From NCBI RefSeq assembly GCF_013868155.1, contig NZ_JACEOG010000001.1:124001-188000 (forward strand): a stretch of DNA of 64,000 nucleotides. The letters run 5' to 3'. Both the position numbers and the translations under genes were made by a program. This DNA is from Aeromicrobium phoceense. Lineage in GTDB: Bacteria; Actinomycetota; Actinomycetes; Propionibacteriales; Nocardioidaceae. Below the pieces are notes generated by a model. That model searched no databases. It was not told the origin of the DNA and was given only the letters and a program-made list of their open reading frames with translations. This document shows positions 35,120-46,104 of this stretch, in pieces. Position 1 is the first letter of the stretch; each line of letters begins with the position of its first letter.

Positions 35120-36457
35120 TCAGCGGATCGCGATCTTCATCGACCGCTCCGACGGAGTGGTCAGCCAGTTGCCGGAGAAGCGCACCGTGTACGTGCGCTT
35201 GCCCTTCTTCTGCTTCGCGATCTTGATCGTGGCCTTGCCGCCCCGGACGTTGACCGTCTTGATCCGCTTGCCCTTGGCGTAGATCGAGGCCTTGCCGTTG
35301 ATCTTGGACTGCGGGACCGCGAGCGCCTTCACGGTGACCGAGACGGTGGCCGTGCGCTTTCCGGCCTTCGCCCTCAGCCCGATCCGGCTCGTGCCCTTGA
35401 TGCGGGCGCCGGCCCGCGAGATCGGCGCCTCGTACCCGAGCCGCGTCGGCACGACGGTGACGGTGACGCCCCACCCCGAGTACGAGCTGGGCACCCGGAA
35501 GGTCCGGCCCGTCCCGACCACGCGGCGTTGGCCGGTGCCGTCGATGGGCCCCGCCTCCCAGCGGTAGTCCACGTTCGTCGGCGCGGTCGAGTAGGTCCCC
35601 GGGGAGGCGGTCAGTACCTGGCCGGGCCACGGGTTGCCGGTGATCCGCGCCTTCGACGTCACGCTGAGCTGCGGAGCAGTGCGGACGGTGATGTCCCTGT
35701 CGGTCACGGAGCCGCCGGACACGTCGACGTCGACAGCGTCCTCGACCGTCAACGCGCCGGCCGGGGTGCCGTCCCAGTACGTCGTCAACACCTGCGGCGC
35801 CGCGCCCGCGACACAGGCGTGCGCGAACTCGGGGCAGTGCGGCTGCGAGAAGCGGAGTCGCGCGGACGTGTGCGGGTACGGGACCGCGAGGGTGAACGTG
35901 CCGTCGGGACGGATCTTCAGGCGAGGGCTGCCGAAGGTGCGGCGGGCGACCGTGGCGACCACGGTCCAGCTGCCGCCGCTGTTCGCGAGCGCCTCGACCC
36001 GGAAGGGCTGCTGCGCGTTCGGCGCGTCGAGGTTGAAGCCGTCCGTGGAGATCGTGCCCGAGATCGTCGGGTCGGCCTCGAACAGGAAGTCCACACCCGT
36101 GATCGTCTGCCCCTGGGCGACCGTGACGACCGGGTCGGCCGCGCGCACGGAGACGCCCCACCCCTCGACCTCGGCGTGGACGCGGTACGTCCCGGCCGAG
36201 GCGACCGGCACGACGAAGGCTCCACCCATCGGCTCGTCGAAGGACGCCTCCTTCACGAAGCTCCCGCCGGCGACTCGCCTGCTGAGGGTGATCCGCGCGT
36301 CCACCGTGTCGGGGATGCCGGCCGTGTTGGTCACGCTGCCGGAGATCCGGCCTGCGGGCGCGGCGGCAGGAAGCTGGACGGCGCCGGCGGGCGCCACCAG
36401 CACGCTCGCGACCAGACCGAGTACCGCGACCATGGCGGCGCGCATCAAAGACCTCAT
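35120..36457 (-). CDS. Secreted beta-domain protein, tandem paralog 4
   Basis: 445 residues. Sec signal peptide (MRSLMRAAMVAVLGLVASVL, then VAPAGA) predicts export. An extra N-terminal carboxypeptidase-regulatory-like beta domain (GRISGSVTNTAGIPDTVDA) precedes the shared region with a likely disulphide pair (HCPEFAHAC) and TYWDGTPAGA. Then an Ig-like domain (WPGQVLTASPGTYSTAP) and the Lys-rich C-terminal module GKASIYAKGKRIKTVNV. Most divergent of the four paralogs. No LPXTG, no C-terminal membrane helix. Function unknown; an extracellular structural or adhesion-like role is a guess. 16 nt behind paralog 3, with a GGGAAAGG-type ribosome-binding site. Confidence 0.8.
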   Translation of the reverse strand: MRSLMRAAMVAVLGLVASVLVAPAGAVQLPAAAPAGRISGSVTNTAGIPDTVDARITLSRRVAGGSFVKEASFDEPMGGAFVVPVASAGTYRVHAEVEGWGVSVRAADPVVTVAQGQTITGVDFLFEADPTISGTISTDGFNLDAPNAQQPFRVEALANSGGSWTVVATVARRTFGSPRLKIRPDGTFTLAVPYPHTSARLRFSQPHCPEFAHACVAGAAPQVLTTYWDGTPAGALTVEDAVDVDVSGGSVTDRDITVRTAPQLSVTSKARITGNPWPGQVLTASPGTYSTAPTNVDYRWEAGPIDGTGQRRVVGTGRTFRVPSSYSGWGVTVTVVPTRLGYEAPISRAGARIKGTSRIGLRAKAGKRTATVSVTVKALAVPQSKINGKASIYAKGKRIKTVNVRGGKATIKIAKQKKGKRTYTVRFSGNWLTTPSERSMKIAIR

Positions 36458-36473
36458 GCTGTCGTCCTTTCCC

Positions 36474-37553
36474 TCACCGGATGGCGATCTTGAGGGACTT
36501 CGACGACGACGTGATCATCCAGTTGCCCGAGTAGCGCACCGTGTACGTGCGCTTGCCCTTCTTCTGCTTGGCGATCTTGATCGTGGCCTTGCCGTTCTTG
36601 ACGTTGACGGTCTTGATCCGCTTGCCCTTGGCGTAGATCGACGCCTTGCCGTTCATCCGCGACTTCGCGGCGCCCGGAGCCTTGACCGCGATCGTCACCG
36701 TCGCCGTGCGCTTCCCCGCCTTGGCCTTCACCGCGAGCGCACTGCGGGCCCTGACGATCAGGTACGGGGTCTGCAGGATCGGCGACTCGTAGCCGAAGAC
36801 GTTCGGCTCCGCCCGCAGGGCGATCGAGGCGCCCACGTGAGCGGTCGTGACCCGGAACGTCCGGCCCGTTCCCGCCGGCATGTCGTACTCGCCCAGGGTG
36901 GAGCCCGATCCGATCATCCAGGTCAGGTCGACGGACGAGGCAGCCGGCACCCAGGTGCCCGGCTGCGCCGCCAGCACCTGTCCGGGCAGGGCAGCTCCCA
37001 CCACGGCCGGGCGCACGGTCGCCCTGACCTTCTTCGATCGCGTGAGCGTGATGTTCCGATTGCTGACATCCCCCTCGGAGACGTCGATCGGGGTCGCATC
37101 CTCCACCCCGGGCGTGCCGAGCGGGCTGCCGTCCCAGTACGTCGTCTGGACCAAGGGTGCCGGGATGTCGACCCCGCCACCGACCTCGTCACAGGCGTGC
37201 CCGAAGTCGTCATGGCAGCGGCCCTGGTGGAACTTGAGCCGCACGGACCCGATCTCCTGGTCCACGGTCACGTTGAACGTCCCCTCGGGCTCGGCCGGTG
37301 CGGGGAACTCGGGAAACCGCACGACGCCACTCCCGACCTGCTCCCACCGGCCGCCCACGAGCGCGAGCGCATCCACCCGAATCTGCTGGATGGACGCGAA
37401 CGTCGCCAGGTCGAAGTCCCCGCCCGTGACGTTTCCGGAGATGGTCACGGGAGCCGCGGCGGCCCGCATCGGGGCAGCCACGGCGGGAGCCATCAGCAGG
37501 CTCGCCACGAGACCGAGGACCGCGACGAGTGCGGCGCGAGCTGAGTTCTTCAT
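36474..37553 (-). CDS. Secreted beta-domain protein, tandem paralog 3
   Basis: 359 residues, short form without the extra N-terminal domain. Signal peptide (MKNSARAALVAVLGLVASLL) ends near AVAAP. Then a beta domain starting ITISGNVTGGDFDLATFASI-like sequence, the cysteine pair in RCHDDFGHAC, TYWDGSPLGTP, SEGDVSNRNITL, an Ig-like domain (LPGQVLAAQPGTW) and the Lys-rich module ending SSSKSLKIAIR. The last ~60 residues are nearly identical to paralogs 1 and 2. Preceded by GGAAGGA; 18 nt behind paralog 2. Function unknown. Confidence 0.8.
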   Translation of the reverse strand: MKNSARAALVAVLGLVASLLMAPAVAAPMRAAAAPVTISGNVTGGDFDLATFASIQQIRVDALALVGGRWEQVGSGVVRFPEFPAPAEPEGTFNVTVDQEIGSVRLKFHQGRCHDDFGHACDEVGGGVDIPAPLVQTTYWDGSPLGTPGVEDATPIDVSEGDVSNRNITLTRSKKVRATVRPAVVGAALPGQVLAAQPGTWVPAASSVDLTWMIGSGSTLGEYDMPAGTGRTFRVTTAHVGASIALRAEPNVFGYESPILQTPYLIVRARSALAVKAKAGKRTATVTIAVKAPGAAKSRMNGKASIYAKGKRIKTVNVKNGKATIKIAKQKKGKRTYTVRYSGNWMITSSSKSLKIAIR

Positions 37554-37571
37554 GCTGGGTCCTTCCCGCGG

Positions 37572-38906
37572 TCAGCGGATGGCGATCTTGAGTGACTTGG
37601 TCGACGACGTGATCACCCGGTTGCCCGAGTAGCGCACCGTGTACGTCCGCTTGCCCTTCTTCTGCTTCGCGATCTTGATGGTGGCCTTGCCGTTCTTCAC
37701 GTTCACGGTCTTGATCCGCTTGCCCTTGGCATAGATCGACGCCTTGCCGTGGATCCGCGACGTGGCCACACCGGGCGCCTTGATCGCGATCGTGACCGTC
37801 GCCTTGCGCTGGCCCGCCTTGGCCTTCACCGCGAACCTGCTGCGGCTCTTGACCCTGACGTTCGATGCCTTGAGGAGCGGCGCCTCGTGACCCGCCCGGC
37901 TGGGGAGCACGTGGACGGTGAGCTCCTCCCCGAGCAAGCCGGGCGTCACGGTGAACGTGCGTCCGGTCCCGACGGCTCGGCCCTCGTCGCCCGTGTAGGC
38001 GATCCACGTGTACGTCGCACCGGTCGCAACGGGCGCAAGGGTGCCCGGAGCGGCGGTCAGCACCCGGCCCGGCGAGGGGTCGCCGCTGATGGTCGGCTGC
38101 GCCACCACGCGGAGCTGGGGAGCAGCCTGCAGCGTGATGTCCTTGTCGACGACCGAGCCGGAGGCGACGTCCAGGTCCGCGGCCTCGGCGAGCGTCGCGG
38201 CGCCGTCCGCCGTGCCGTCCCAGAACGCGCGGAGAGCGACCGGTGCCGCTCCGAACGGCTCGCAGTCGATCGGGTCGTTGCAGTGGGGTTGGTAGAACTG
38301 CAGGCGCACGGCGTCGTAGTAGCCGGGAACCGGAACGGTGTACGCGCCCCCGGTGCGGACGTCGACCCACGGACCGTAGTACGCGCCGCCCAGATCGGTG
38401 CTGCCGTAGCGCTCCCACTGGCCGTCGATCAGTCCCCAGACAGCCGCGCGGAGGCCGAGCCTGCCCTCATTGGGGTCGAGCTGCAGCTCCTCCAGGCCGA
38501 AGCCGCTGGTCGTGATCGTGCCGGCCACGGTGGGGTTGGGCACCAGCGCCAGGTCGACGCCGGTGACCTTGGCGCCCTTCGACACCGTGATCCTGCGGCT
38601 GGGCGCAGCGGCATGGGTGAAGTCGTAGTCGGTCTTGGCCCTCACCTGGTAGGTCCCGGTCGCCGTCACACCCAGGGCGTACGCGCCGGCGGCGCTCGAG
38701 CGGACGCTCGCCACTTCGGTCCATCGGCCCTCAGCGGACAGGCGATGCAGCGTGACGGTGCCGGCGCCGGGCGGTCCTCCCGTCACCCTCCCGGAGATCG
38801 TCCCGACCGGGGCCGGAGCCGCGGTGGCGATGCCCGTCGGGGCGAGGAGCAGGCTCGCCACCAGCGCGAGGACCGCGACGAGTGCGGCGCGAGTCATCTT
38901 CTTCAT
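37572..38906 (-). CDS. Secreted beta-domain protein, tandem paralog 2
   Basis: 444 residues, long form. Signal peptide MKKMTRAALVAVLALVASLL, cleavage probably after ATAAP. A first beta domain (GTISGRVTGGPPGAGTVTLH) of the carboxypeptidase-regulatory or Cna-B-like kind, then the family domain (HCNDPIDCEPFG, AFWDGTADGA, SGSVVDKDITL), Ig-like domain (SPGRVLTAAPGTLAPVA) and the Lys-rich C-terminal module. Ribosome-binding site GGGGAGGA. 19 nt behind paralog 1. Function unknown; the module order suggests a surface or matrix protein. Confidence 0.8.
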   Translation of the reverse strand: MKKMTRAALVAVLALVASLLLAPTGIATAAPAPVGTISGRVTGGPPGAGTVTLHRLSAEGRWTEVASVRSSAAGAYALGVTATGTYQVRAKTDYDFTHAAAPSRRITVSKGAKVTGVDLALVPNPTVAGTITTSGFGLEELQLDPNEGRLGLRAAVWGLIDGQWERYGSTDLGGAYYGPWVDVRTGGAYTVPVPGYYDAVRLQFYQPHCNDPIDCEPFGAAPVALRAFWDGTADGAATLAEAADLDVASGSVVDKDITLQAAPQLRVVAQPTISGDPSPGRVLTAAPGTLAPVATGATYTWIAYTGDEGRAVGTGRTFTVTPGLLGEELTVHVLPSRAGHEAPLLKASNVRVKSRSRFAVKAKAGQRKATVTIAIKAPGVATSRIHGKASIYAKGKRIKTVNVKNGKATIKIAKQKKGKRTYTVRYSGNRVITSSTKSLKIAIR

Positions 38907-38925
38907 GGTGCTGTCCTCCCCGCGG

Positions 38926-40014
38926 TCAGCGGATGGCGATCTTGAGTGACTTGGACGAGGACGTGATCACCCGGTTGCCCGAGTAGCGCACCGTGTAGGT
39001 CCGCTTGCCCTTCTTCTGCTTGGCGATCTTGATCGTGGCCTTGCCGTTCTTCACGTTCACGGTCTTGATCCGCTTGCCCTTGGCGTAGATCGACGCCTTG
39101 CCGTGGATCCGGGACTTCGTGACACCGGGCGCCTTGATCGCGATGGTCACCGTCGCCTTGCGCTTGCCTGCCTTGGCCTTCACCGCGAACTTGCTGCGGC
39201 TCTTCACCGTGACGAACTGCGAGTGGAAGACCGGCGACTCCCAACCGCGGACCGAGGGCTCGGCCGTCACGGCGATCCGGAGGCCGAGGTCGGCCGAGGT
39301 CAGCCGCCGGTACGCGCGACCCGTGCCGTCGGGCACGTCGTACAGGTCGTACACGTCGGACGACCAGTACCAGCGCAGCGCGAGCGACTCCGCGGCCGGC
39401 GCGTAGGTGCCGGGGAACGCGGTGAGCACCTGGCCCGGCGACGGATCGCCGACGATCCTCGGACGGGCGGTGGCCCGCACCTTCTTGGACCGCTTGAGGG
39501 TGATGTTCCGGTCGGTGACCGAGCCGGACGCCACGGAGATGTCAGCGGCGGCGTTCACGTCCAGCGCGCCGTGGGTGGTGCCGTCCCAGAAGACCGACTG
39601 CACGTCGGCGGCCGGCTTGTCGGGACGAACCGACAGGTCGCACATCCCGAGGCTGTCGTCGGCGCACCGGACCTGTCCGAACGTGAGCCTGACCTGGGTG
39701 TGGGGAGCGGGGACCTGGACGCGGTAGGACCCGTCGGGGTTGATCCGCAGCTCCGGGTCGACGAAGGGGGCCGATCCGGTGCCACCGACCTGCGTCCACT
39801 TCCCGTCGACCCGCGCCAGCACGCCCACCCGCAGGTACGGCTCGCTCTCCGCATAGGCCTCGAAGTCGAAGTCCTCGGCGGTGATCCGGCCCGAGATGGT
39901 CACGGGATCGGCGGCCTCGGTCGGCAGCGCGGACGCCGTTCCTGCCGGTGCGATCAGCAGGCTCGCAGTCAGCGCCAGCAGCGCGATGAGGACGCGTCGG
40001 ACCATGGTGTTCAT
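38926..40014 (-). CDS. Secreted beta-domain protein, tandem paralog 1 (operon start)
   Basis: 362 residues. Signal peptide MNTMVRRVLIALLALTASLL, cleaved near ASALP. Family beta domain with cysteines 117 and 125 (RCADDSLGMC), VFWDGTTHGA at about 141-150 and SGSVTDRNITLKRSKK; Ig-like domain about 180-265 (SPGQVLTAFPGTYAP); Lys-rich Big_3-like module about 270-362 with GKASIYAKGKRIKTVNV and YTVRYSGN. GGGGGAA precedes the ATG. The upstream gap (40015-40088) is locally AT-richer and should hold the operon promoter. Function unknown. Confidence 0.8.
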   Translation of the reverse strand: MNTMVRRVLIALLALTASLLIAPAGTASALPTEAADPVTISGRITAEDFDFEAYAESEPYLRVGVLARVDGKWTQVGGTGSAPFVDPELRINPDGSYRVQVPAPHTQVRLTFGQVRCADDSLGMCDLSVRPDKPAADVQSVFWDGTTHGALDVNAAADISVASGSVTDRNITLKRSKKVRATARPRIVGDPSPGQVLTAFPGTYAPAAESLALRWYWSSDVYDLYDVPDGTGRAYRRLTSADLGLRIAVTAEPSVRGWESPVFHSQFVTVKSRSKFAVKAKAGKRKATVTIAIKAPGVTKSRIHGKASIYAKGKRIKTVNVKNGKATIKIAKQKKGKRTYTVRYSGNRVITSSSKSLKIAIR

Positions 40015-40090
40015 CGGTTCCCCCCGAAATTCAGAAACTTGTACCGTTTAGCGAACCATACGTCACACCGGAGGCGTTCGGGAACCGCGA

Positions 40091-40118
40091 AAGGGGCCCA
40101 CCTCGCGGTGGACCCCTT
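40091..40118 (-). terminator. Terminator of sdhCAB
   Basis: Stem of 12 nt per arm (40091-40102 with 40107-40118), one C-A mismatch, 4-nt loop, starting 21 nt behind the sdhB stop on the minus strand. Confidence 0.75.
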
Positions 40119-40138
40119 CGACTGGTGACTGCGTCAGC

Positions 40139-40875
40139 TCACGCCTTGGTGAGGGCGTTGCGCATGTCGCGGTACAGGTGGCTGATGACGTCGAGCGGGA
40201 TGCCCTTGGGGCACGCCGCGGCGCACTCGCCGATGTTGGTGCAGCCGCCGAAGCCCTCGTAGTCCATCTGCTCGACCATGCCCAGCACGCGCGAGTCACG
40301 CTCGGGCTGACCCTGCGGGAGCAGGCCCAGGTGCGTGATCTTCGCGGCCGTGAACAGCATCGCGGAGCCGTTGGGGCACGCCGCCACGCAGGCGCCGCAG
40401 CCGATGCACGTGGCCGCCTCGAACGCGTGGTCGGCGTCCTCCTTCGGCACGGCCAGGTTGTTGGCCTCGGGCGCCGAGCCGGTGGGCGCGGTGATGTAGC
40501 CGCCGGCCTGGATGATGCGGTCGAACGAGCCACGGTCGACGACGAGGTCCTTGACGACCGGGAAGGCCCCGGCGCGCCACGGCTCGATGTCGATGACGTC
40601 GCCGTCGTGGAACGTGCGCATGTGCAGCTGGCACGTGGTGGTGACCTCGGGGCCGTGCGGGATGCCGTTGATCACGACCCCGCACGTGCCGCAGATGCCC
40701 TCGCGACAGTCGGAGTCGAACGCCACCGGCTCCTCGCCCTCGAGCGTGAGCTGCTCGTTGAGGACGTCGAGCATCTCGAGGAACGACATGTGCTCGCTGA
40801 CGTCCTCGAGCCCGTAGGTGACCATCTGGCCCTTGGAGTCGGCGTTCTTCTGACGCCAGATCCGAACGGTGATCT

Positions 40876-40879
<4 letters not shown>
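40139..40879 (-). CDS. sdhB: Succinate dehydrogenase iron-sulfur subunit
   Basis: 246 residues. [2Fe-2S] motif [10 protein letters not shown] with a later Cys (VTTTCQ), [4Fe-4S] motif [15 protein letters not shown] and [3Fe-4S] motif [14 protein letters not shown]. It carries electrons from SdhA flavin to quinone at the membrane. The GTG at 40879 overlaps the sdhA stop (GTGA). The short form fits the three-subunit actinobacterial SdhCAB (Corynebacterium or mycobacterial Sdh1 type), which uses menaquinone. Confidence 0.95.
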
Positions 40880-42834
<1,955 letters not shown>

Positions 42835-42841
42835 GTCTCTC

Positions 42842-43558
42842 TCAGTCGACGATCCCGAGCAGGATCGCCCAGGGCGGAATCAGGAAGCCGATGGTGATGA
42901 TGCCCGCGACGATCCACGACAGCGGGGTCAGGCGCGAGCCCACCCGGGTGCCGCTGTGGTTGGCGCCGAGCGTGGTGAGGGCGCTCCAGACGCCGTGCCA
43001 CAGGTGCAGGCCCACCGCGAGCAGGGCGATCGTGTAGGACAGGACGACCCACCAGATCTCGAAGCCGTTGACGACCCGCTCGTAGGGGCTGTCGCTCGCG
43101 CCGCCGGGGTGGATCTGGTTCCCGGTCAGGTGGAGCAGGTGGTAGATCACGAACAGCAGGATCACGACGCCGCCCCAGCGCAGCGTGAAGGACGCGTAGG
43201 AGCGCTGGATGCCGCGCGAGCCGCGGGGCGAGTGGTAGCGCTTGCCTCCGACGAACCCGGCCGCCTTGCGGTTGCGGCGCCACAGCGCCACCGCCGCGTA
43301 CGCGTGCCCGACGATCGACGCCAGCAGGACGACGCGGATGATCCACAGCAGTCCGCCGAACGGCAGGTACGGCTGGAACAGCGTGCGCAGGTGGTGCGAG
43401 TAGTCGTCGAACGCCTCCTGGCCCGCGAAGACCTTGAGGTTGCCGTACATGTGCAGGAGCAGGTAGCCGACCATGATCAGGCCGGTCACCGCCATCAGGA
43501 ACTTCAGCGCCACCGTTGACCGCTGAGCGGGCAGGCGCGTCATCTGGGAAGTGGCCAC
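42842..43558 (-). CDS. sdhC: Succinate dehydrogenase cytochrome b subunit
   Basis: About 238 residues with five membrane helices, the single-anchor b558 type with two haems (His in [27 protein letters not shown] and GLHLWHGVW). It anchors SdhAB and passes electrons to menaquinone. The GTG at 43558 is preferred over that at 43564 because a TAACCT box (43565-43570, minus strand) lies 6 nt before it, matching the leaderless pattern of the window. First gene of sdhCAB, divergent from a LysR regulator. Confidence 0.93.
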   Translation of the reverse strand: MATSQMTRLPAQRSTVALKFLMAVTGLIMVGYLLLHMYGNLKVFAGQEAFDDYSHHLRTLFQPYLPFGGLLWIIRVVLLASIVGHAYAAVALWRRNRKAAGFVGGKRYHSPRGSRGIQRSYASFTLRWGGVVILLFVIYHLLHLTGNQIHPGGASDSPYERVVNGFEIWWVVLSYTIALLAVGLHLWHGVWSALTTLGANHSGTRVGSRLTPLSWIVAGIITIGFLIPPWAILLGIVD

Positions 43559-43613
43559 GGCCACAGGTTAGGCGCGTTCCTCGATTCACGCTAAGTCGAA
43601 GTAAGCCCGTCTT

Positions 43614-43633
43614 TCATAGACAACGGCTATGAT
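43614..43633 (+). promoter_or_regulatory. LysR promoter with overlapping palindrome
   Basis: TCATAG (43614-43619) and CTATGA (43627-43632) form perfect arms around 7 nt; TATGAT (43628-43633) is the -10 box 6 nt before the LysR GTG. A T-N11-A-type site in this place fits LysR autoregulation and control of divergent sdhCAB. Confidence 0.6.
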
Positions 43634-43639
43634 GGGCCC

Positions 43640-44518
43640 GTGCAATTGCGCCACCTCGCCTACTTCGTCACCGTCGCGGACGAGCGCAGCTTCACCCGCG
43701 CGGCCGACATCCTCGGCGTCTCGCAGCCCACGCTGTCCAAGCAGATCCGTGCACTGGAGAACTCCCTGGGCACACGTCTGCTCGACCGCGACCGCGCGGG
43801 CATCGAGCTGACCAGCGCCGGCGAGGCCCTCCTCCCCCACGCTCGGCGGATCCTCATCGAGGTCGACAACGCCACCCGCTCGGTGCACGAGGTCGCCTCG
43901 CTGCGACGCGGCCGGGTGCGGATGGGCGCCACGCCGTCGATGGTCGAGGGACTGCTCGCTCCCGTGCTCGGCCGGTTCCGCGCCGAGTACCCGGAGATCG
44001 ACCTGGAGGTGCACGAGGCCGGCTCGCGCGACCTCACCGCCGAGCTCTCGGCCGGGCGCATCGACCTGGCCCTGCTGATCGTGCCGCTCGCCTCGCAGAT
44101 CCCCGACCTGGAGACCTCGATCGTCTACACCGAGCGGCTCGTGCTGGCGAGCCCCGCCGACACGGACATGCCCGAGACGATGGACGTCGCCGACCTGGCC
44201 GGGCTGCCGCTCGTGATGTTCCGCGAGGGGTACGACCTGCGCGACGTCACGCTCGGCGCGTGCGCGCGGGCCGGCTTCGAGCCGCGACTGTCGGTGGAGG
44301 GCGGTGAGATGGGGTCGGTGCTGCGGTTCGTGGAGTCCGGGCTCGGTCATGCCGTCGTGCCCGACATCGTCATGGGCACCCGCACCGGCCTGCGTCGCAC
44401 CCAGCTGGAGAACCCGCCGCTGGCGCGCAGCATCGCCGTGGCGCACCGGCCGCTCGACACCCTCCCCCTCGCGGCCCGCGCGTTCCGCGCCGTCCTGGTG
44501 GAGGCGCTCGAGGGCTGA
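43640..44518 (+). CDS. LysR-family transcriptional regulator
   Basis: 292 residues. N-terminal HTH: LRHLAYFVTVADERSFTRAA then LGVSQPTLSKQIRALE. The C-terminal substrate-binding domain starts RVRMGATPSMVEGLLAPVLG. Leaderless GTG start at 43640. It is divergent from sdhCAB with an 81-nt gap holding both promoters, so it may tune succinate dehydrogenase by sensing a TCA-cycle acid; that ligand is a guess. Confidence 0.93.
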   Translation: MQLRHLAYFVTVADERSFTRAADILGVSQPTLSKQIRALENSLGTRLLDRDRAGIELTSAGEALLPHARRILIEVDNATRSVHEVASLRRGRVRMGATPSMVEGLLAPVLGRFRAEYPEIDLEVHEAGSRDLTAELSAGRIDLALLIVPLASQIPDLETSIVYTERLVLASPADTDMPETMDVADLAGLPLVMFREGYDLRDVTLGACARAGFEPRLSVEGGEMGSVLRFVESGLGHAVVPDIVMGTRTGLRRTQLENPPLARSIAVAHRPLDTLPLAARAFRAVLVEALEG

Positions 44519-44533
44519 CTCAGCCCAGCCTCG

Positions 44534-45046
44534 TCAGCCGAGCGGGAAGGTCGAGGTGGGCAGCCAGCCCTGCTCGGGGTCGTCGACGTAGAGGTGGATC
44601 GCGTCGACCTCGAAGCTGCAGCGGAAGTCGATCAGGTCGTTCAGGGCCGCGTCGAGCGCCTCGTCGGGCACGTTGTGCGCGATCGTCACGTGCGGGTGGA
44701 ACGGAAACTCGGGATCGGGCGCGCCGATGGCCTTGCGCACGCCCTCGGCTAGGGTCTCGATCTGGGCGATGCCCTCGCTCACCGCCACGAACACGACGGG
44801 CGAGATCGGGCGGAACGTGCCGGTGCCGAGCAGGCTCACCCGGAACGAGCTGAAGACCTCGGTCAGCTCGCGCAGGTCCTCGGCGAGCGACGCGATCCCG
44901 TCGTCGTCCACCTCCAGCGGCGGAGCCAGGGTGATGTGGCTGGGGATCCGGTCGGCCATCTCGTCACCGAAGGACCGCCGCTTGTCGCGCAGGTCCTCGC
45001 CGTACGGCTCGGGGATGGCGATCGAGACGCCGACGGTGATCGTCAC
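44534..45046 (-). CDS. 2'-5' RNA ligase/2H phosphodiesterase-like protein
   Basis: 170 residues with the two histidine motifs of the 2H superfamily, HITLAPP and HVTIAHN. Such proteins cut or join 2',5' or cyclic phosphodiesters in RNA or nucleotides; the substrate here is unknown. The GTG start overlaps the trpS stop (GTGA), so it is made together with tryptophanyl-tRNA synthetase. Confidence 0.9.
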   Translation of the reverse strand: MTITVGVSIAIPEPYGEDLRDKRRSFGDEMADRIPSHITLAPPLEVDDDGIASLAEDLRELTEVFSSFRVSLLGTGTFRPISPVVFVAVSEGIAQIETLAEGVRKAIGAPDPEFPFHPHVTIAHNVPDEALDAALNDLIDFRCSFEVDAIHLYVDDPEQGWLPTSTFPLG

Positions 45047-46062
45047 GGGCGGCCGCCCAGCGGCTTGGCGAAGCCGGAGCGCTCGTAGACCAGGTCGAGG
45101 GTGGGCGCGGCCACCTCGCGGGCGCGGGCCGCACCCGCGGCCAGGATGCGGTCGAGCTCGCCGCGGTCGTCGAGCAGCTCGCGCGTGCGGGCCCCGAACG
45201 TGCCCACGAGCTCGCCGACGATCTCGGCCAGGTCGACCTTGAGGTGTCCGTACTGCTTCCCCTCGTAGGCCTTGACGAGGTCGTCGATCGTGCGGCCGGT
45301 GAGCACCGAGTAGATCGTGAGCAGGTTCGAGACGCCGGGCTTGGCCTGCACGTCGAAGCGGATCTCGGTCTCGGAGTCGGTGACCGCGGACTTGATCTTC
45401 TTGGCGGCCTGCTTCGGGGTGTCGGTGAGGTCGATGACACCCGTGTGCACGGGGTTCGACCCGCTCATCTTGTTCGTCGGCTCCTGCAGGTCGTAGATCT
45501 TCGCGGTCTCCTTGACGATGTACGCCTCGGGGACGGTGAAGGTCTCGCCGAACCGGTGGTTGAACCGCTGGGCGAGGTTGCGGGTGAGCTCGACGTGCTG
45601 GCGCTGGTCCTCGCCCACCGGGACCTTGTCGGCCTGGTAGACGAGGATGTCGGCGGCCATGAGGATCGGGTAGGTGAACAGGCCCACGCTGGCGAACTCG
45701 GTGCCGGCCTTGGCGCTCTTGTCCTTGAACTGGGTCATCCGGCTGGCCTCGCCGAAGCCCGTGACGCCGTTCAGGATCCAGGCCAGCTGGGCGTGCTCGG
45801 GCACGTGGCTCTGCACGAACAGGGCGCTGCGCTCGGGGTCGACGCCGGCGGCGAGCATCTGCGCCGCGGCCACGTAGGTGCGCTCCGCGAGCTGCGCGGG
45901 GTCGTAGTCCACCGTGATCGCGTGCATGTCCGGGATGAAGTAGAACGCCTCGAAGTCGTCCTGGAGCGCTACCCAGTTCATGAACGCGCCGATGTAGTTG
46001 CCGAGGTGGTACGAATCGGCCGTCGGCTGGGCGCCGGACAACGCACGAGGGAGGCGTGACAT
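45043..46062 (-). CDS. trpS: Tryptophan-tRNA ligase
   Basis: 339 residues, the normal length. HIGH-type motif in [17 protein letters not shown], the class Ic AIDK-region equivalents and KMSKS-type NKMSGSNP. It charges tRNA-Trp in the cytosol. The ATG at 46062 fits the family N-terminus; the open frame upstream belongs to the antisense of galK. CAGAAT (46070-46075, minus strand) 7 nt upstream may be a weak -10. The 2H-phosphodiesterase gene overlaps downstream. Confidence 0.95.
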   Translation of the reverse strand: MSRLPRALSGAQPTADSYHLGNYIGAFMNWVALQDDFEAFYFIPDMHAITVDYDPAQLAERTYVAAAQMLAAGVDPERSALFVQSHVPEHAQLAWILNGVTGFGEASRMTQFKDKSAKAGTEFASVGLFTYPILMAADILVYQADKVPVGEDQRQHVELTRNLAQRFNHRFGETFTVPEAYIVKETAKIYDLQEPTNKMSGSNPVHTGVIDLTDTPKQAAKKIKSAVTDSETEIRFDVQAKPGVSNLLTIYSVLTGRTIDDLVKAYEGKQYGHLKVDLAEIVGELVGTFGARTRELLDDRGELDRILAAGAARAREVAAPTLDLVYERSGFAKPLGGRP

Positions 46063-46091
46063 GGGGTCGATTCTGCCAGTCGTCCGATGAG

Positions 46092-46097
46092 TAGGGT
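46092..46097 (+). promoter_or_regulatory. -10 box of leaderless galK
   Basis: TAGGGT ends 7 nt before the GTG at 46105, which argues against the upstream ATG at 46087 as the start. Confidence 0.55.
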
Positions 46098-46104
46098 GAA
46101 CGGC

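Noticed and set aside
35160-39130. Regularly spaced near-identical blocks looking like an array
   Set aside because: The blocks are the coding DNA of the Lys-rich modules of four paralogs, about 1.1-1.4 kb apart and in frame, not a CRISPR or tandem DNA repeat.
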